64,000 bases of DNA from Rhizomicrobium electricum. Lineage in GTDB: Bacteria; Pseudomonadota; Alphaproteobacteria; Micropepsales; Micropepsaceae. Positions 44,359-53,401 of this stretch are shown in pieces. The notes under the pieces were generated by a model, which was not told where the DNA came from, searched no databases, and was given only the letters and a program-made list of their open reading frames with translations. Position numbers and translations under genes: made by a program. Each line of letters begins with the position of its first letter. The first letter of the stretch is position 1. Where the stretch lies: positions 1 through 64,000 of the forward strand of contig NZ_JAASQS010000004.1 of assembly GCF_011762045.1 (NCBI RefSeq), read 5' to 3'.

Positions 44359-47052
44359 ATGAACGACACGGACCTTTTCTGGCAGATCACGGTGGTCGAG
44401 GCGCTTCTCAACCTCGCGATCTTTGCCGCTGCCGTGATCGCTTACGGACCGGTCACTATTCTCGCGGCGCGGCTGCGGGTCGGCACCAAGGTTCCGCGGG
44501 GGGCGGCGACCGGCGTTCTGTTCGGCATCGCGACCGCGATTGCGGTGTTGCAGCCCGTCCATCTGATCGGCGGCGCTCCGACCGGCAGCCAGACGGTTCT
44601 GATCGCGCTTGCCGGATTGCTCGCGGGACCCTTGGCGGCGCTGGCGGCGTTTGCAACGGCGGCGACGACGGCGCTGGTGCCGCTGCTCGAAGGCATGCCG
44701 TTCGAGGGATTTGGCCTCGCCATTCTTGGGATTGCGGCATTGGCCGGCGTCCTGCTGCGGTTCGCTCTCGACCGCCGTCGCGGGCGCCGGGGCGATGTCT
44801 CCTACTGGCACCTCCCGATTCTGGGCGGCTTGTCGGCGGTCCTCGGCCTCTTCGCGCAATGGGCCTTGCAGGGATGGAGTGCCACGGCGCTGTCGGCGCT
44901 GCCGACGCTGGCCGCCAATATCGTCGAGATCACCATTCTCGGCACTCTGTTGCTGCACGAAAAGCGCCGCCACGAGGCGGAAGAGGATTTGCGCGCCAGC
45001 GAACTGCGTCTGGCGAACCAGGCCCGCGAACTGGCAGCGCGCACCGAGGAGTTGGCTGCCCAGGCGCGCGAACTGGCCGCCGCCCGCGATGCGGCCGAGG
45101 CCGCCGACCGCGCCAAGAGCGAATTTCTCGCCAATATGAGCCACGAGATCCGCACACCGATGAACGGCGTCATCGGCATGGCCGGGCTTCTGCTCGACAC
45201 CAATCTCGACGAGGAGCAGCGCCGCTATGCCGAGACGGTGTGCGAATCCGGCGAAGCGCTGATCGACATCGTCAACGACATTCTCGACATCTCCAAGCTC
45301 GAAGCCGGGCGCCTCGAACTCGAGGCGATCGTCTTCCGTATGGGCGACCTCGCCGACAAGTCCGCCGGGCTGCTGCTTGCCAAGGCGCGCGAGAAGGGGA
45401 TCGACATCGGCGTTTTCGTGGCGCCCGACGCCTCGGGATCGTTCCGCGGCGATCCTTCGCGGTTGCGGCAGGTGCTGCTCAATCTGATCGGCAATGCGGT
45501 GAAGTTCACCGGCCATGGCGGCGTGGCGCTTCAGGTCTCTGCCGGCGACGGGGCCGGGCGGGTCCGTTTCGAGGTGATCGATACCGGCATTGGCGTCGCC
45601 GAGGACCGCCGCGACCGGTTGTTCCGGAAATTCAGTCAGCTCGATTCCTCGGTTACCCGGCGCTATGGCGGCACCGGGCTCGGACTCGCCATCTGTAAAG
45701 AGCTGGTGGAACTGATGGGCGGCGAGATCGGCGTCGTCTCCGAACCGGGCAATGGCGCCACCTTCTGGTTCGAAGTGCCGCTCGAAAAGGTCGCCGAAAC
45801 GTCGTTCGCACCGGCCTTCCTGCCGCGGCGCCGGATGCGGGCGCTGGTCGTCGATGAGGTGCCGCTGATCGGCTACGTCACGCGCCGCCATCTCGAGTGC
45901 TTCGGCTTCGAGGTGACGACGGCGCTCAATCCGATCGCGGTGTTGGCCGAGATCGATCGCGCCGAGCGGCAGGACCAGCCGTTCGATCTCGTGGTGGTCG
46001 ACCATGTCATGCCGGTATTGCCGGGCGACAAGCTGGCGGCGCGCATCCGCGCGCTTCCGGCGGGCGCGGCGATCAAGCTGGTGCTGCTCACCTCCGCCGG
46101 CCGCGAAGCGGTGGAAGATGCCTCCGCCGTCGATGCCGTTCTGGAAAAGCCGCTGCAGGCGCGAAGCTTCGGCGAATGCCTTGCCGCGCTGTTCCTGCCG
46201 CCGGTCCGGCACCAGATGGACCCAATCGAGCAAGCCAAACCGGCCCGGACCGCCAAAGGCGGGCTCGCGGTGCTGCTCGCCGAGGACAACCGGGTCAACC
46301 AGGATGTGGCGCGCACCATCCTCAGCCGCGCCGGTCACCGCGTCGATGTCGCCGAGAACGGGCGGGCGGCGGTCGAAGCCGTGCGCCGCAACCTCTACGA
46401 CGTTGTCTTGATGGACGTGCAGATGCCGGAGATGGACGGCATCGAAGCGGTGGCGCTGATCCGCGGCCTGCCGCGGCCGCTGAGCGCGGTGCACGTCATC
46501 GCCATGACGGCCAATGCCATGGAGGGCGCACGCGAGGAATATCTCGCAGCCGGCATGAACGACTACATCTGCAAGCCGGTGCAGCCGAAAGTCCTGATCG
46601 AGAAGCTTGCCGCCCTCGCCGCTGCCAAGTCTGCGCCGGTACGGGTGGCGGCTCCGCCGGTTGCGGACGATGCTCCGCTACTGGACGAACAGAACCTCAC
46701 CGATCTGCTGGATGCGGTTCTCACCGAGAAAACCATCGGTTTCGTCGAGGTGTTTTTGCAGGATGCCGCGGATCGGCTGGCCCAGATCGTCGAAGCCAGG
46801 ACCGCCGGCGATCTCGACGGCTGCCGCCGCACGGCGCATTCGCTCATCAGCATGGCCGGCACGTTCGGCGCCGCCCGGATGAGCGCGCTGGCGCGCCAGC
46901 TCGAAACGGCGTGCAAGAGCGCCGATGCCGCCGAGGCGGCGCGTCTCGCCGAACGGCTGCAAACCTGCGGCCTCGAAACGGCCGTCGCGCTGACCAATTG
47001 GATTGCCAAGAGCCGCGCCGAAAACGCCGGAACGGAGAATCCGCTCTCCTGA
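44359..47052 (+). CDS. Hybrid histidine kinase with 5TM sensor, two receiver domains and HPt
   Basis: 897 residues. About six hydrophobic segments (1-200) form a 5TMR-LYT-like membrane sensor ([20 protein letters not shown]). A coiled coil (about 203-250) leads to HisKA with H262 ([11 protein letters not shown]), HATPase ([15 protein letters not shown]), receiver 1 with D548 (VVVDHVMP), receiver 2 with D686 ([13 protein letters not shown]) and an HPt domain with H827 (AHSLISMAG). It is a full internal phosphorelay, but no partner response regulator is adjacent. Starts five bases after the receptor stop, so same operon. It probably senses the state relayed by the YfiR-like/receptor pair. Confidence 0.92.
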   Translation: MNDTDLFWQITVVEALLNLAIFAAAVIAYGPVTILAARLRVGTKVPRGAATGVLFGIATAIAVLQPVHLIGGAPTGSQTVLIALAGLLAGPLAALAAFATAATTALVPLLEGMPFEGFGLAILGIAALAGVLLRFALDRRRGRRGDVSYWHLPILGGLSAVLGLFAQWALQGWSATALSALPTLAANIVEITILGTLLLHEKRRHEAEEDLRASELRLANQARELAARTEELAAQARELAAARDAAEAADRAKSEFLANMSHEIRTPMNGVIGMAGLLLDTNLDEEQRRYAETVCESGEALIDIVNDILDISKLEAGRLELEAIVFRMGDLADKSAGLLLAKAREKGIDIGVFVAPDASGSFRGDPSRLRQVLLNLIGNAVKFTGHGGVALQVSAGDGAGRVRFEVIDTGIGVAEDRRDRLFRKFSQLDSSVTRRYGGTGLGLAICKELVELMGGEIGVVSEPGNGATFWFEVPLEKVAETSFAPAFLPRRRMRALVVDEVPLIGYVTRRHLECFGFEVTTALNPIAVLAEIDRAERQDQPFDLVVVDHVMPVLPGDKLAARIRALPAGAAIKLVLLTSAGREAVEDASAVDAVLEKPLQARSFGECLAALFLPPVRHQMDPIEQAKPARTAKGGLAVLLAEDNRVNQDVARTILSRAGHRVDVAENGRAAVEAVRRNLYDVVLMDVQMPEMDGIEAVALIRGLPRPLSAVHVIAMTANAMEGAREEYLAAGMNDYICKPVQPKVLIEKLAALAAAKSAPVRVAAPPVADDAPLLDEQNLTDLLDAVLTEKTIGFVEVFLQDAADRLAQIVEARTAGDLDGCRRTAHSLISMAGTFGAARMSALARQLETACKSADAAEAARLAERLQTCGLETAVALTNWIAKSRAENAGTENPLS

Positions 47053-47082
47053 ACCGCTGGGCCGGATCGAGACGTGCGACGT

Positions 47083-47640
47083 CTACTGGAACAGAAGGGC
47101 GTTGCGCGGCCCGCGGCTGCGGATTTTCCGGGCCCGCGTATGGCGCGGCATTCTGAGGCACAACGCGGTCCCCGCTTCGGTGATTTCCTCGTCGCCCGCC
47201 AGGCAGGTGCCGATCAGCCGAAGCACGTCGCCGGTCGAAAGCCGTTGCAGCATGGCTTCCTTCTCCCGCCATGTCGCCAGGCACTGCCGTTTGTCGAGCT
47301 GGAGGATGATCGCGTCGTCCAGCACCACCACCCGGCGCAGAACGGCGGTCAAGTCTTCCCGCCGGCGGCTGTCTTCGAGCAGACGCACGCGGCGCAGCAT
47401 GGCGGTCACGCTGGTGTCGAGGCGGCTCGACGGGATCCGTTCCTGCGCGCCTTTCTCGTTCAAGGCCTCGGCACTGACATAATAGCGAGCGTTGGCGGCG
47501 CTGGAGCCGGCGGGACCGCTCGGGACCATGAGGCCGCCGCGGGAGTCGATCACCAGCCCGGCCAGCAACGCGACCCGCTCGGGGCGCTCGTCGCCCGTCG
47601 CGTTCGTAAGGTCTTCCTCGCTTTTGACTGTGCCGTGCAT
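47083..47640 (-). pseudogene. C-terminal remnant of a large serine recombinase
   Basis: The segment LLAGLVIDSRGGLMVP followed by NARYYVS and IPSSRLD resembles the zinc-ribbon/C-terminal region of large serine recombinases. The N-terminal resolvase domain with its catalytic serine is absent, and the zinc-ribbon cysteines are not seen, so it is probably decayed. The first Met used is ATG 47640; the frame extends to 47685. It marks an old insertion between the kinase operon and the regulator cluster. Alternatively it is an unrelated small gene. Confidence 0.5.
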
Positions 47641-47855
47641 GCGCGCTGCTAGACGTAAACCATCGTGGTTGTCCCAGTGGGACAAAACATCTCATTAGGG
47701 TAGCCAATTTACGCGACGAAATCCCCCGCCATATGATGGATCACGCTGCCGCAGGCATCGTGCCTTATGGTTGCCGCATCAGTTTTGCCTGAAAAACAAG
47801 CGAAACACGTCGCGCGCGAATGCGGCGAACGCAAGCTGCGGGCCTGTCCGAAAGG

Positions 47856-48329
47856 TTAATCCTTCGGCGGCGGAGCGCGCAGTTTCTCGTGTGCCCGCAG
47901 CCAGAGCTCGAAATCCTGGAGCCGTGTAACCAGTGCGATCCCGAGCGGCGTCAGACCGTACGTGACCTGCGGCGGCTGCCCCGGAATCTCTTGGCGATAG
48001 ACCAAGCCGTCGCGTTCGAGGTGGCGCAACGACAGGGTCAGCATGCGCTGCGAGATCGGCTGGAGGCTGCGCTTGAGTTTGGCGAAGCGCATCGGCTGAT
48101 GCTGAAGTCTGCCGAGGATCGGAAACGTCCAGCGGTTGGCGAGACGCTGCAGCAGTCGATAGGCGCGGTCGAAATCATCCGAAGCCGCCGGATCGTCCGC
48201 GGGCGTGGACGACAACACCGTGCTGCTCACTCCTTCGGGAGCGCAGGCGTCCTCCGATTCGGGCAATACTTCGGTCACGATGCCAACCGAAACCGGCGCA
48301 GCGCTCTTTTCGCTACGCATACGGAGCAT
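47856..48329 (-). CDS. HxlR-family transcriptional regulator
   Basis: 157 residues from ATG 48329. A disordered N-terminus (about 1-50) precedes the winged-helix HxlR domain: NRWTFPILGRL, RFAKLKRSL, ISQRMLTLSLRHLERDGLV and the wing VTYGLTPLG. It lacks the usual N-terminal cysteine redox sensor of HypR-type members. Divergent from a TetR gene across 129 AT-rich bases, which probably hold both promoters. Target unknown. Confidence 0.85.
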   Translation of the reverse strand: MLRMRSEKSAAPVSVGIVTEVLPESEDACAPEGVSSTVLSSTPADDPAASDDFDRAYRLLQRLANRWTFPILGRLQHQPMRFAKLKRSLQPISQRMLTLSLRHLERDGLVYRQEIPGQPPQVTYGLTPLGIALVTRLQDFELWLRAHEKLRAPPPKD

Positions 48330-48458
48330 ATACTCAACATCAATCCCCCCGAGGCTCCGGTATTCCGAAGACCTTCGTACACACAGAACGCAGTACTGAC
48401 AGATAGAAAATATCTCGATTCGAAAAAAAAGACCAGCCAGTCGGAAATGAGGTGGGTC

Positions 48459-49010
48459 ATGACGCGCAAGAAAAGTATTGATCGGGAGCGGATTCTCGAT
48501 GCTGCTGAGCGGGTCTTGATGAAGCGCGGTGTGCACGCCATGACGCTCGATGTGGTGGCGGGCGAAGCGGGCATATCCAAAGGCGGTTTGACTTACTCCT
48601 TCGCGACCAAGGAAGCGCTTTTGGCGGCACTGCTGGACCGCGGACTCTCCCAGATCCGCCCCAGACTTAAACTGTTGCGCGAACCGGACCGTGGTTTACC
48701 GCATCCCGAGTTGCGCGGCTTCCTGAATGCTTGCCTCGACAGCTCCGCGCTGACGGAGAAGAGGGTGCGCGCCGTTGTGGCGGCAGTCCTGCATGCGCCC
48801 GGCTCGCTCAAGACGACGCGATCCTATCTCAAACGGATGTTGTCGAAGTTCTCGCCCCGCTCGGAGCAAGGCCGGCGTGCGCGCATGGTTTTCTACGCAA
48901 CACAAGGCCTCGTCCTGTTGCAGGGATGCAGCCTCGTTACGCTCCCGGCGGCCGAGCGCAAGCTGATCGTGGAGGATTTCGTCAGTTTCCTGACGCCGCG
49001 GACGATGTGA
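48459..49010 (+). CDS. TetR-family transcriptional regulator
   Basis: 183 residues from ATG 48459, after GAGGTGGG. The HTH is plain: RERILDAAERVLMKRG then MTLDVVAGEAGISKGGLTYSF, with a TetR_C-like helical domain behind. Such repressors often control an adjacent efflux pump, but none is here; neighbours are HxlR and XRE regulators. Its 3' end overlaps the convergent XRE gene by 29 bases. Confidence 0.9.
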   Translation: MTRKKSIDRERILDAAERVLMKRGVHAMTLDVVAGEAGISKGGLTYSFATKEALLAALLDRGLSQIRPRLKLLREPDRGLPHPELRGFLNACLDSSALTEKRVRAVVAAVLHAPGSLKTTRSYLKRMLSKFSPRSEQGRRARMVFYATQGLVLLQGCSLVTLPAAERKLIVEDFVSFLTPRTM

Positions 49011-49455
49011 TCTCCATGGCGGCAACGGGCGGTGGCGCGTTGTCGTTCTGCACGATGCTGCGGACCAGATTGAGCACCGCTTTGCGCACGCTCGGATCCT
49101 TGATCGAGACGTAGCACTTGAGCAGATCGACGCCTCCGCCTCCGGCCAGCGCCGCCATGCGCGCGGCGCCTTCGCCAGCGCCCGCCGCGGAGCTGAGCGC
49201 AGCCTCCTGATAGAAGTAGTCGATCGGCACGTTCAGCTCGCGCGCAATCGCGTAAAGGCGCGTCGCGCTGATCCGGTTCATGCCTTTCTCGTATTTTTGC
49301 AATTGCTGGTAGGTGATGCCGATGCGTTCAGCCAGAAGGTAGGCGTCTACATCCATTGTGCGGCGCCACAATCGCAGCCTGCCGCCGATATACTGATCCA
49401 TCACTCCGGGTTTCTTGGATTCGTTATGGTCTTTTGTTTTTTTTTCCACGCTCAT
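48982..49455 (-). CDS. XRE-family DNA-binding protein
   Basis: 157 residues from ATG 49455. The Cro/C1-type HTH (AERIGITYQQLQKYEKGMNRIS, about 43-64) is typical of small alphaproteobacterial regulators that match LRLWRRTMDVDAYLLAE upstream. The C-terminus is long and Ala/Gly-rich, ending in a helix (PSVRKAVLNLVRSIV). Convergent with TetR. It may regulate the wecB-degT genes on its other side, where a perfect palindrome lies at 49667. Confidence 0.85.
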   Translation of the reverse strand: MSVEKKTKDHNESKKPGVMDQYIGGRLRLWRRTMDVDAYLLAERIGITYQQLQKYEKGMNRISATRLYAIARELNVPIDYFYQEAALSSAAGAGEGAARMAALAGGGGVDLLKCYVSIKDPSVRKAVLNLVRSIVQNDNAPPPVAAMEITSSAASGN

Positions 49456-49770
49456 CCACCAAATCACTTGGCCGACGTAGTTAACCTCAAGTAATGCCGC
49501 GTCTCCAGAAGGAACATGTCTGTTACTCGGGAGCCGTCGTCGCAGTGCCTTTTGATACACGCACGAGGCTTTGCGGTTTTCGTTCGCATCTGCTCACGCG
49601 CTCGTGATGACGGGTTGCCGTCGCTTCGCTCCGGGACCGTCGCAGGTTATTCCGTGCACGTATCAAGTGACGTAACGTCACCGCATTTATTGCGTGCGAA
49701 TGGTACGAGCGCTGTTGCGCTGCCCTTCCGGAATGTCGGTATGAAGCCTCAACAAAAATGAGGTGTTCGC
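49456..49770. other. Divergent intergenic region with a palindrome
   Basis: 315 AT-richer bases between the XRE regulator and the epimerase gene. The only structured element is GTGACGTAACGTCAC (49667-49681). Confidence 0.5.
49667..49681. promoter_or_regulatory. Perfect palindrome GTGACGTAACGTCAC, candidate operator
   Basis: Seven-base arms around a central A, about 90 bases before the epimerase start. The GTGA-TCAC half-sites are seven apart, not six as in CRP sites. Confidence 0.5.
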
Positions 49771-50958
49771 GTGCTGGCCCGTACCGATGCGAGGTCTTTA
49801 GAGTCGATTCGTGCCCGCCCTTTGAAGGTCGCGTTCGTGATCGGCACCCGGCCCGAGGCGATCAAGCTGTTTCCCGTGATCCACGCGCTTCGGCGCGAGC
49901 CGGATTTCGCGCCGCTGGTGATATTGACGGCGCAGCATCGCGACATGCTCGATCAGGTCATGGCGATTGCCGACATCGCGGCCGATGCCGATCTCGACAT
50001 TATGCGGCCGGGCCAGAGCCTGACGGGTGTGACGATAAGTGCGCTCGGCGCCCTCACGCCGCTGATCGAGCGCGAAAAGCCGGACCTCGTGGTGGTGCAG
50101 GGCGATACGACGACGGCGTTCACCGGCGCGCTTGCCGCCTTCTACGCCAAGGTGCCGGTCGCGCACATCGAAGCCGGTTTGCGCAGCGGCAAAAAATATT
50201 CGCCGTTTCCCGAGGAGATCAATCGCTGCCTCGTCGATGCCATGACCGACGTGTTCCTGCCGCCGACCGAGGGCGCCAGACAAAATCTTCTCAAGGGGGG
50301 CTATCCCGCCGACCGTATCCACGTCACCGGCAACACCGTGGTCGATGCGCTGGTCTGGATTCGCGCGCGCCTTGAAACCGATGCGGCCTTGCGCGCCGGC
50401 ATCGAAGCGGAATTGCCCCCGTCGGTTGCCGGCCGCCGTCTCATCCTCGTCACCAGCCACCGCCGCGAGAATTTCGACGGCGGCATCGCCTCCATCTGCG
50501 GCGGCCTGAAGCGTCTGGCCGAACGCGGCGACGTCGAGATCGTATTCCCCGTGCATCCCAATCCGAACGTCCGCGGTCCGGTGTACGAGATCCTGGGCGG
50601 TGTCGACGGCATCGCGCTGGTGCCGCCGCTGAACTATCTGCAATTCGTCGCTCTGATGATGCGCGCCCATCTGATCGTCACCGATTCCGGCGGCGTGCAG
50701 GAGGAGGCACCCGCGCTCGGCGTGCCGGTTCTCGTCATGCGCGATACCACCGAGCGCCCCGAAGGCATCGAAGCGGGAACGGCGCGTCTCATCGGAGCCG
50801 ACGGCGATCGCATCGTTGCCGAGGCCAACGCCTTGCTCGACGATCCCGTCGCATACCGGCGGATGGCGCAGGCGCACAATCCGTTCGGCGACGGCAAGGC
50901 GTCGGAGCGCATCACGCAGATTCTGCGGGCGTATTTACTGGAACGCCTCGCCGCATGA
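49771..50958 (+). CDS. wecB: UDP-N-acetylglucosamine 2-epimerase, non-hydrolysing
   Basis: 395 residues from GTG 49771, preceded by GAGGTG. VIGTRPEAIKLFPV opens the first Rossmann half; QGDTTTAF, HIEAGLRSG, HRRENFDG and TDSGGVQEEAP are the epimerase signatures with its UDP-binding Glu and His. It makes UDP-ManNAc (or a related 2-epimer) for surface polysaccharide. Followed by a DegT-type aminotransferase after 118 bases, so both probably serve one nucleotide-sugar pathway for a capsule, O antigen or glycosylation. Confidence 0.92.
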   Translation: MLARTDARSLESIRARPLKVAFVIGTRPEAIKLFPVIHALRREPDFAPLVILTAQHRDMLDQVMAIADIAADADLDIMRPGQSLTGVTISALGALTPLIEREKPDLVVVQGDTTTAFTGALAAFYAKVPVAHIEAGLRSGKKYSPFPEEINRCLVDAMTDVFLPPTEGARQNLLKGGYPADRIHVTGNTVVDALVWIRARLETDAALRAGIEAELPPSVAGRRLILVTSHRRENFDGGIASICGGLKRLAERGDVEIVFPVHPNPNVRGPVYEILGGVDGIALVPPLNYLQFVALMMRAHLIVTDSGGVQEEAPALGVPVLVMRDTTERPEGIEAGTARLIGADGDRIVAEANALLDDPVAYRRMAQAHNPFGDGKASERITQILRAYLLERLAA

Positions 50959-51014
50959 CCCGCTTCCGGCTCGCGCGGTGACGCAAACCGAAACATTAAG
51001 TGCTTGACTGCGCG

Positions 51015-51043
51015 TTGAAATTGCAGAGGGCGGTGGCTAGAAC
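51015..51043 (+). promoter_or_regulatory. Candidate promoter before the aminotransferase
   Basis: TTGAAA (51015-51020) and TAGAAC (51038-51043) are separated by 17 bases, giving a plausible housekeeping promoter 34 bases before the start. Confidence 0.5.
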
Positions 51044-51076
51044 GCGAGCGTAGCGAGATTTCCCCGGAGGATTGTC

Positions 51077-52210
51077 GTGGGCGCTTCCATTCCCTTCATC
51101 GATCTGCAAGCCCAGCGTCGCCGTCTCGGCGAAGAGCTGAATGCGGCTGTTCTGGCGACGGTTGCGTCCGGCCAGTATATCCTCGGCCCGCAGGTGCGCG
51201 AGTTCGAAGAAAAGCTGGCCGCCTTCTGCGGCGTCAAGCATGTGGTGGGGTGCGCCAACGGTACCGATGCGCTGGTGCTGCCGCTGATGGCGTGGGGCGT
51301 CGGCCCCGGCGATGCGGTGTTCGTGCCGTCGTTTACCTTCGCGGCCACGGCGGAAGTCGCGGTGCTGGTCGGCGCCTCGCCGGTGTTCGTCGATGTGCTC
51401 GAAGACACCTTCAACATGGACCCGAAGAGTCTCGAAGCCGCCATCGCCCTGGTGAAGAAAGAGGGCAAGCTCAAGCCCAAGGTCATCGTCCCGGTCGATC
51501 TGTTCGGCCAGCCGGCGGACTACAAAGCGATCGAGCCGATCGCCGCGCGCGAAGGCCTGAAACTGTTGTGCGACACCGCACAGGGTTTCGGCTCGCGCTA
51601 TCACGGCCGCGTCACCGGCAGCATCGGTGATGCCGCTTCCACCAGTTTCTTCCCGGCCAAGCCGCTCGGTTGCTACGGCGACGGCGGTGCGGTGTTCACC
51701 AATGATGCCGCTTTTGCCGATCTGTTGCGGTCGATTCAGGTCCATGGCCAGGGCGTCGACAAATACGAGAACGTGCGCATCGGCATGAACTCGCGTCTTG
51801 ATTCCATCCAGGCGACGATCCTGATCGAGAAGCTCAAAATCTTCGCCGACGAGATCGAACTGCGCGAGAAGGTGGCGCGCCGCTACAATGCGGGGCTCGG
51901 TGCTTCCAACCGCATCCGCGTTCCGGTGGTGCCGGAAGGCTGCACCTCGACCTGGGCGCAATACACGTTGCAGGTTCCCGACCGCGCCAAGCTTCAGGCC
52001 GATCTCAAGGCCAAGGGCGTTCCGACCGCGGTCTATTATTCGATCCCGCTGGCGCGGCAGAAGGCCTATGCCCAGTACCCGAGCGCGCCGATCCCGGTGA
52101 CCGAGAAGATCAGCCACACCGTGGTGTCGCTGCCGATGCATCCGTATCTGGATGAGGCGACCCAGGACACCATCATTGCCGCGGTTCTGGAGTCGGTCGG
52201 CCGCGACTGA
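51077..52210 (+). CDS. DegT/DnrJ/EryC1/StrS aminotransferase
   Basis: 377 residues from GTG 51077, with GGAGG (51066-51070). PLP-dependent sugar aminotransferase: FIDLQAQRRRL, SFTFAATAEV, CDTAQGFGS and the Schiff-base lysine in FFPAKPLGCYGDGGA. The family adds an amino group to a keto nucleotide sugar, e.g. UDP-3-keto-GlcNAcA in Wlb-type pathways. The neighbouring 2-epimerase suggests a Wlb/ManNAc3N-type sugar (inference). Confidence 0.92.
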   Translation: MGASIPFIDLQAQRRRLGEELNAAVLATVASGQYILGPQVREFEEKLAAFCGVKHVVGCANGTDALVLPLMAWGVGPGDAVFVPSFTFAATAEVAVLVGASPVFVDVLEDTFNMDPKSLEAAIALVKKEGKLKPKVIVPVDLFGQPADYKAIEPIAAREGLKLLCDTAQGFGSRYHGRVTGSIGDAASTSFFPAKPLGCYGDGGAVFTNDAAFADLLRSIQVHGQGVDKYENVRIGMNSRLDSIQATILIEKLKIFADEIELREKVARRYNAGLGASNRIRVPVVPEGCTSTWAQYTLQVPDRAKLQADLKAKGVPTAVYYSIPLARQKAYAQYPSAPIPVTEKISHTVVSLPMHPYLDEATQDTIIAAVLESVGRD

Positions 52211-52233
52211 GAGTTTTTCTCGACAGAGCGAGC

Positions 52234-52264
52234 GGGCGGTCCGGCAGCGGGCCGCCCTTTTTGT
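52234..52264 (+). terminator. Rho-independent terminator after the aminotransferase
   Basis: GGGCGGTCC (52234-52242), loop GGCAGC, GGGCCGCCC (52249-52257), then five T, G and three T. One G-T wobble in the stem. Confidence 0.88.
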
Positions 52265-52486
52265 TTCCGACAGAAAAAAGTTTTGCGAGAACGAGAAGCG
52301 GTCGCGTCCGGTAATGTTCGAGTGCTGGGCTAAGTCGGTATTCCACCGGGCTTTTTGCCATCCTGTCGCACCTGTAAAAACTCCCTTGAACCGTGCGGGA
52401 GGTTTCCCCATCTATCCTATATCCCAACATTTGCGACCGAACCGATCCTTCGCGGGATGTGCTTTGGCGCGTCCTCAGGAGATGTG

Positions 52487-53206
52487 ATGACCGACGACGA
52501 ACTCAGCCTGCGCCAGGCGATGATCGCGACCTGCCTCAAGATGAACGCGGCGGGCCTCAATGTCGGGACCGCCGGAAATCTGAGTGTGCGCTTGCGCGAC
52601 GGCTTCCTGGTGACCCCGACCGGCATGGATTACGAGACGATGCAGTCGGGCGAGATCGTGGCGATGGATTTCGACGACCGTTACTACGGCGATTTCTATC
52701 CCACCTCGGAATGGCGCTTTCATTCCGCCATTCTCAAGGCGCGGCCCGAGGTCAACGTGGTGCTGCACAGCCATGCGCTCTACTGCACCATGCTGGCGAG
52801 CTGCCGGATGGGGATTCCGGCCGCCCACTACGATATCGCCTCGTTCGGCGACGACCACATCGAATGCTCCGGCTATGCGCCGTTCGGAACGCCCGAATTG
52901 TCGGCCGAGGTCTTGCGCGCCTTGGGCCATCGCAAGGCCTGCCTGCTCGGCAATCACGGCGTGCTGGTACTCGGCCAGACGATCCCGAAGGCCTTCCGGC
53001 TGCTGCAGCAGATCGAGTTCCTGGCGCATCATTACATCGGCACCCTGATGCTCGGCCGCGGCGTCGTGCTCTCGAAGGGGGAGATGAACGTGGTGCTGGA
53101 GCGTTACAAGACCTACGGCAAGCAACCCGGCCAATTCGAGCGCTCCGATGCCCCGGCCGAATTCCAGATCATCCCGCCGGAGCGCGGCGGCGACCGGCTG
53201 CCCTGA
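52487..53206 (+). CDS. Class II aldolase, L-fuculose-1-phosphate aldolase-like
   Basis: 239 residues from ATG 52487, with CAGGAG (52476-52481). Zinc-dependent aldolase/adducin fold: NVGTAGNLSVR phosphate loop, catalytic Glu in TSEWRFH, zinc histidines in LHSHALYCT and GNHGVLV. The sequence run is closest to FucA, which splits L-fuculose 1-phosphate (and L-rhamnulose analogues) into dihydroxyacetone phosphate and a lactaldehyde. No fucose isomerase or kinase is adjacent; it lies between a surface-sugar pair and the arabinose genes, so the true sugar is uncertain. Confidence 0.85.
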   Translation: MTDDELSLRQAMIATCLKMNAAGLNVGTAGNLSVRLRDGFLVTPTGMDYETMQSGEIVAMDFDDRYYGDFYPTSEWRFHSAILKARPEVNVVLHSHALYCTMLASCRMGIPAAHYDIASFGDDHIECSGYAPFGTPELSAEVLRALGHRKACLLGNHGVLVLGQTIPKAFRLLQQIEFLAHHYIGTLMLGRGVVLSKGEMNVVLERYKTYGKQPGQFERSDAPAEFQIIPPERGGDRLP

Positions 53207-53217
53207 ACCGGTTTCGG

Positions 53218-53229
53218 TATAATATATAA
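53218..53229 (+). promoter_or_regulatory. TATAAT box in a degenerate GTATA site
   Basis: CGGTATAATATATAATG contains a perfect -10 hexamer (53218-53223). It resembles a decayed CGTATACTATAT site. Located 184 bases before the mutarotase; no clear -35. Confidence 0.4.
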
Positions 53230-53401
53230 TGTGTGGCTAAGGTCGTTTGCGGATCGTTCTTCCGGGTGGTGCGGCGCGCCGGTTCGGGATGCGGCGGCAA
53301 CGGCCGAAACAAGGGTGGTAAGCCGCTTTTTTGTCTGACATAATTGCGTGTGGTGACACACCAAGAATAGAGCCCTGTCGAGGGCAAAGGGGAATGCTCG
53401 G

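Noticed and set aside
49667-49681. A CRP site at the GTGACGTAACGTCAC palindrome
   Set aside because: CRP half-sites (GTGA and TCAC) need six bases between them; here there are seven.
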